A stretch of DNA of 64,000 bases from NCBI RefSeq assembly GCF_025362505.1, contig NZ_JANYGG010000135.1, forward strand, positions 1 through 64,000, read 5' to 3'. Source of the DNA: Sphingomonas sp. (GTDB lineage: Bacteria > Pseudomonadota > Alphaproteobacteria > Sphingomonadales > Sphingomonadaceae). Every line of letters begins with the position of its first letter. Position 1 is the stretch's first letter. The notes below the pieces were generated by a model. It had not been told where the DNA came from, did no database searches, and was given only the letters and a program-made list of their open reading frames with translations. Shown here one piece after another: positions 62,180 to 64,000 of the stretch. A program made the translations under genes and the position numbers.

Positions 62180-62701
62180 CTAGCGGTCGCCCGCATAGGG
62201 GTCGGCGATACCGAGGCGGGCAAGGGCGCGGGTTTCGCGCGCCTCCATGTCCTGCGCCGCGACATCGTCCTGGTGGTCGTAGCCAAGCAAATGGAGCGTC
62301 CCGTGGACCATCAGGTGGGCGGCGTGGGCCTCGATCGGGATCGCCTTGTCGGCGGCCTCGGTCGCGCAGACGGTGTGGGCGAGCACGATATCGCCGAGCA
62401 TCAGTTCGGGACCGTCGGCGCTATCGAAGTCCTGGCCGGGGTCGGCCAGCTCGTCGGGCGCGGCCATCGGAAACGACAGCACGTTGGTGGGCTTGTCCTT
62501 GCCGCGCCACTGGGCGTTGAGCGCGCGGACTTCCTCGTCGCTCGTCAGGCGCAGCGCGATCTCGACGGTGCGCCGAGTCGTCGCGAGTTGGGGGAAGGCA
62601 CTTTCCGCCACGGCAGCGTGGGTAGCTCGCTCGGCGAGCGGACCCCACGCGATCCTACTATCCCACTCCGCGTCGGCCTCGATTTCGATGTCGAGGATCA
62701 T
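62180..62701 (-). CDS. ybeY: Endoribonuclease YbeY
   Basis: The 173-residue protein contains RALNAQWRGKDKPTNVLSFPM and the zinc motif HLMVHGTLHLLGYDHQDD (H-x3-H-x5-H), followed by MEARETRALARLGI. It acts in 16S rRNA 3' end maturation and ribosome quality control. The start at ATG 62701 gives MILDIEIEADAEW. It is located between phoH and corC as usual. Confidence 0.95.
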   Translation of the reverse strand: MILDIEIEADAEWDSRIAWGPLAERATHAAVAESAFPQLATTRRTVEIALRLTSDEEVRALNAQWRGKDKPTNVLSFPMAAPDELADPGQDFDSADGPELMLGDIVLAHTVCATEAADKAIPIEAHAAHLMVHGTLHLLGYDHQDDVAAQDMEARETRALARLGIADPYAGDR

Positions 62702-62729
62702 GGCTGATCCTCGAGGGCGATGCCCAGCA

Positions 62730-63758
62730 TCACGCGCCGGGTCCTTCATAGGCTTCGACGATCTTGCCGACGAGCGGGTGGCGGACGACGTCTTTCGCCG
62801 AGAAGCGGATCATCGACAGCTTGTCGATCCCTTCCAGTTTCGAGACCGCGTCGTTGAGCCCCGATTCGACGCCGCGCGGCAAGTCGGTCTGGTTGGGATC
62901 GCCGCAGATCACCATCCGGCTACGCATGCCGAAGCGGGTGAGGCACATCTTCATCTGCGGCGCGGTGGTGTTCTGCGCCTCGTCGAGGATGATGAATGCG
63001 TCGCTCAATGTACGACCGCGCATGAAGGCGATCGGGGCGATCTCGATCTCGCCCGACGCGATGCGCCGCTCGACCTGCTCGGTGGGCAACATGTCGTAGA
63101 GCGCGTCGTAGAGCGGGCGCAGGTAAGGGTCGACCTTCTCCTTCATGTCGCCGGGAAGGAAGCCGAGGCGCTCGCCCGCCTCGACCGCGGGGCGCGACAG
63201 GATCAGCCGGTCGACCTGGCCCGAGATCAGCATCTGCACCGCCTGAGCGACCGCGAGATAGGTCTTGCCGGTGCCCGCCGGCCCGAGCGCGAAGATCATG
63301 TCGTCGCGGCCGAGCGCTTCCATATATTCGGTCTGCACGGCGGACCGGGGCACGATGGTCTTCTTACGCGTGCGGATCATCACCTTGGGCGCGTTGGCGA
63401 CGTCGGCGGCGATGATCCCGTCGAGCGAAGGCTGGTTGGCCATGCCGATCACCGACTCGACCGCGGCGGCATCGACGTCCTGGCCCTTGTCGAGCCGGTC
63501 GTAGAGGCCGAGCAGCACTTCGCGGGCGCGGGCGGCGGCGTCGGGCTCGCCGTCGATCATCACGCGATTGCCGCGCGCGGAGATATTCACCCCGAGCCGC
63601 TGTTCGATCATCACGAGGTGGCGGTCGTAATCGCCGAACAACGGGCCGAGGAGGAAGGGCTGGTCGAAATCCAGCTCCATCCGCGCCCGACCGAAATTAT
63701 CCATTTCAGTGGCGGACTGACTGGTCGCGGGGGAGAATTCGGGCTTGCGGGGAGCCAT
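62730..63758 (-). CDS. phoH: PhoH-family ATPase (YbeZ)
   Basis: The 342-residue protein has an N-terminal KH-like region and then a PhoH ATPase domain. Motifs are Walker [54 protein letters not shown], Walker [13 protein letters not shown] and [17 protein letters not shown]. It is partner of YbeY in rRNA processing. It is 28 bases upstream of ybeY; the promoter is probably in 63759-63917. Confidence 0.94.
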   Translation of the reverse strand: MAPRKPEFSPATSQSATEMDNFGRARMELDFDQPFLLGPLFGDYDRHLVMIEQRLGVNISARGNRVMIDGEPDAAARAREVLLGLYDRLDKGQDVDAAAVESVIGMANQPSLDGIIAADVANAPKVMIRTRKKTIVPRSAVQTEYMEALGRDDMIFALGPAGTGKTYLAVAQAVQMLISGQVDRLILSRPAVEAGERLGFLPGDMKEKVDPYLRPLYDALYDMLPTEQVERRIASGEIEIAPIAFMRGRTLSDAFIILDEAQNTTAPQMKMCLTRFGMRSRMVICGDPNQTDLPRGVESGLNDAVSKLEGIDKLSMIRFSAKDVVRHPLVGKIVEAYEGPGA

Positions 63759-63917
63759 CAGGCGGGGTCTCGATTGCGCCTACCGGCCGAAAGGCCTTCA
63801 GGCGGCGCCTGCAGTTGAGCCAAGTGCGGTCGCCTTTCGGATGAGTGGATTCGCTGCCCCATGTCACGCCCAAGATAGAGGCGCGGCGGGGGGACGCAAG
63901 GCGCCGCTAAGAAAAGC

Positions 63918-64000
63918 TCAGGCTGCTTTGGTGGTCGCGAGGACGCCGCCGAGGCTGTTGGGGTGGGCGGTGGTGGTGACGACGTCGATCATGTCGCCGA
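63918..64000 (-). CDS. miaB: tRNA methylthiotransferase MiaB, C-terminal end (partial)
   Basis: The minus-strand frame entering from the window edge reads GDMIDVVTTTAHPNSLGGVLATTKAA and stops at TGA 63918-63920. This matches the end of the TRAM domain of MiaB (consensus 'GDxxxVxIxxAxxNSLxGxL'). miaB upstream of phoH-ybeY-corC is the common alphaproteobacterial order, which supports the call. Only about 27 residues are visible. Confidence 0.7.
   Translation of the reverse strand, partial: GDMIDVVTTTAHPNSLGGVLATTKAA

Noticed and set aside
61331-63818. Long plus-strand ORFs opposite corC, ybeY and phoH
   Set aside because: All three minus-strand genes carry exact family motifs; the plus-strand frames are composition artefacts.
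1-64000. CRISPR array
   Set aside because: No set of regularly spaced identical repeats was seen; the repeats found are palindromes, IS ends or coding low-complexity.

Overview
The window looks like chromosomal DNA of a sphingomonad (Sphingomonadales, Alphaproteobacteria). The evidence is high GC, a core block in the order miaB-phoH-ybeY-corC / lnt-trmB / rimP-nusA-ylxR-infB / rbfA / truB-rpsO-pnp, a DUF6481-type small protein next to a SpeE-like gene, and a large TonB-dependent receptor inside a catabolic cluster. There is no rRNA gene and no complete tRNA gene, so the genus is not fixed. All functional calls come from reading motifs by eye; no database search was run.

Left edge (1-2.2 kb): a foreign-looking segment with the tail of a probable DNA methyltransferase and a P-loop (DEAD-like) ATPase. 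It is followed by the 3' two thirds of a tRNA-Ala(CGC)-like gene. A diverged copy of that fragment (41 of 52 bases identical, no gaps) lies at 35.0 kb, so the DNA between may be, or once have been, an integrated island. Small genes follow (M48 peptidase, DUF4440-like lipoprotein), then a TolB-like pseudogene scrap, an ATP-grasp/luciferase-like monooxygenase pair and an IS3-type remnant.

Catabolic region (7-28.7 kb): two adjacent modules, each with its own GntR-family regulator. Module 1 (7.1-17.4 kb) holds an MFS carrier, an Asp/Glu-racemase-fold protein, a HutC-type GntR regulator, a CitE/HpcH-like CoA lyase, a family III CoA-transferase, a 4-hydroxybutyryl-CoA dehydratase/HpaB-fold flavoprotein, a DsbA/HCCA-isomerase-like protein, a TauD-like dioxygenase, an isochorismatase-like hydrolase and two GSTs. 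All three of its divergent intergenic regions carry a TTGGTCCAGACCAA-type palindrome. Module 2 (17.6-28.6 kb) holds the TonB receptor, two SnoaL-like proteins, a second racemase-fold protein, an FCD-type GntR regulator, an HMG-CoA-lyase-like enzyme, HyuA, HyuB and a second CoA-transferase. TTTGTATnCA-type palindromes flank its regulator. Together they look like uptake and stepwise breakdown of an organic acid or N-containing ring compound through CoA thioesters and glutathione-linked steps. The substrate cannot be read from the sequence. The module ends in a truncated ORF and an IS21-type remnant.

Middle (28.8-42.4 kb): a COG4705-like membrane protein with an OmpR/EnvZ-type two-component pair and a PepSY protein; an aldehyde dehydrogenase; a Pro/Ala/Thr-rich membrane protein; malate synthase G; a sulfate ABC transporter (binding protein, CysT, CysW, CysA) joined by 4-nt overlaps; a DUF6481 protein; and a SpeE-like methyltransferase.

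Right part (42.4-64 kb): translation and RNA-maintenance genes, almost all on the minus strand and tightly overlapping. Accessory genes interrupt them: a polysaccharide flippase between infB and rbfA, a GNAT acetyltransferase between rbfA and truB, a type III PKS/methyltransferase pair plus a sugar dehydrogenase between trmB and rimP, and a TIR-TolB-TPR protein with a 27-residue hydrophobic ORF between corC and lnt.
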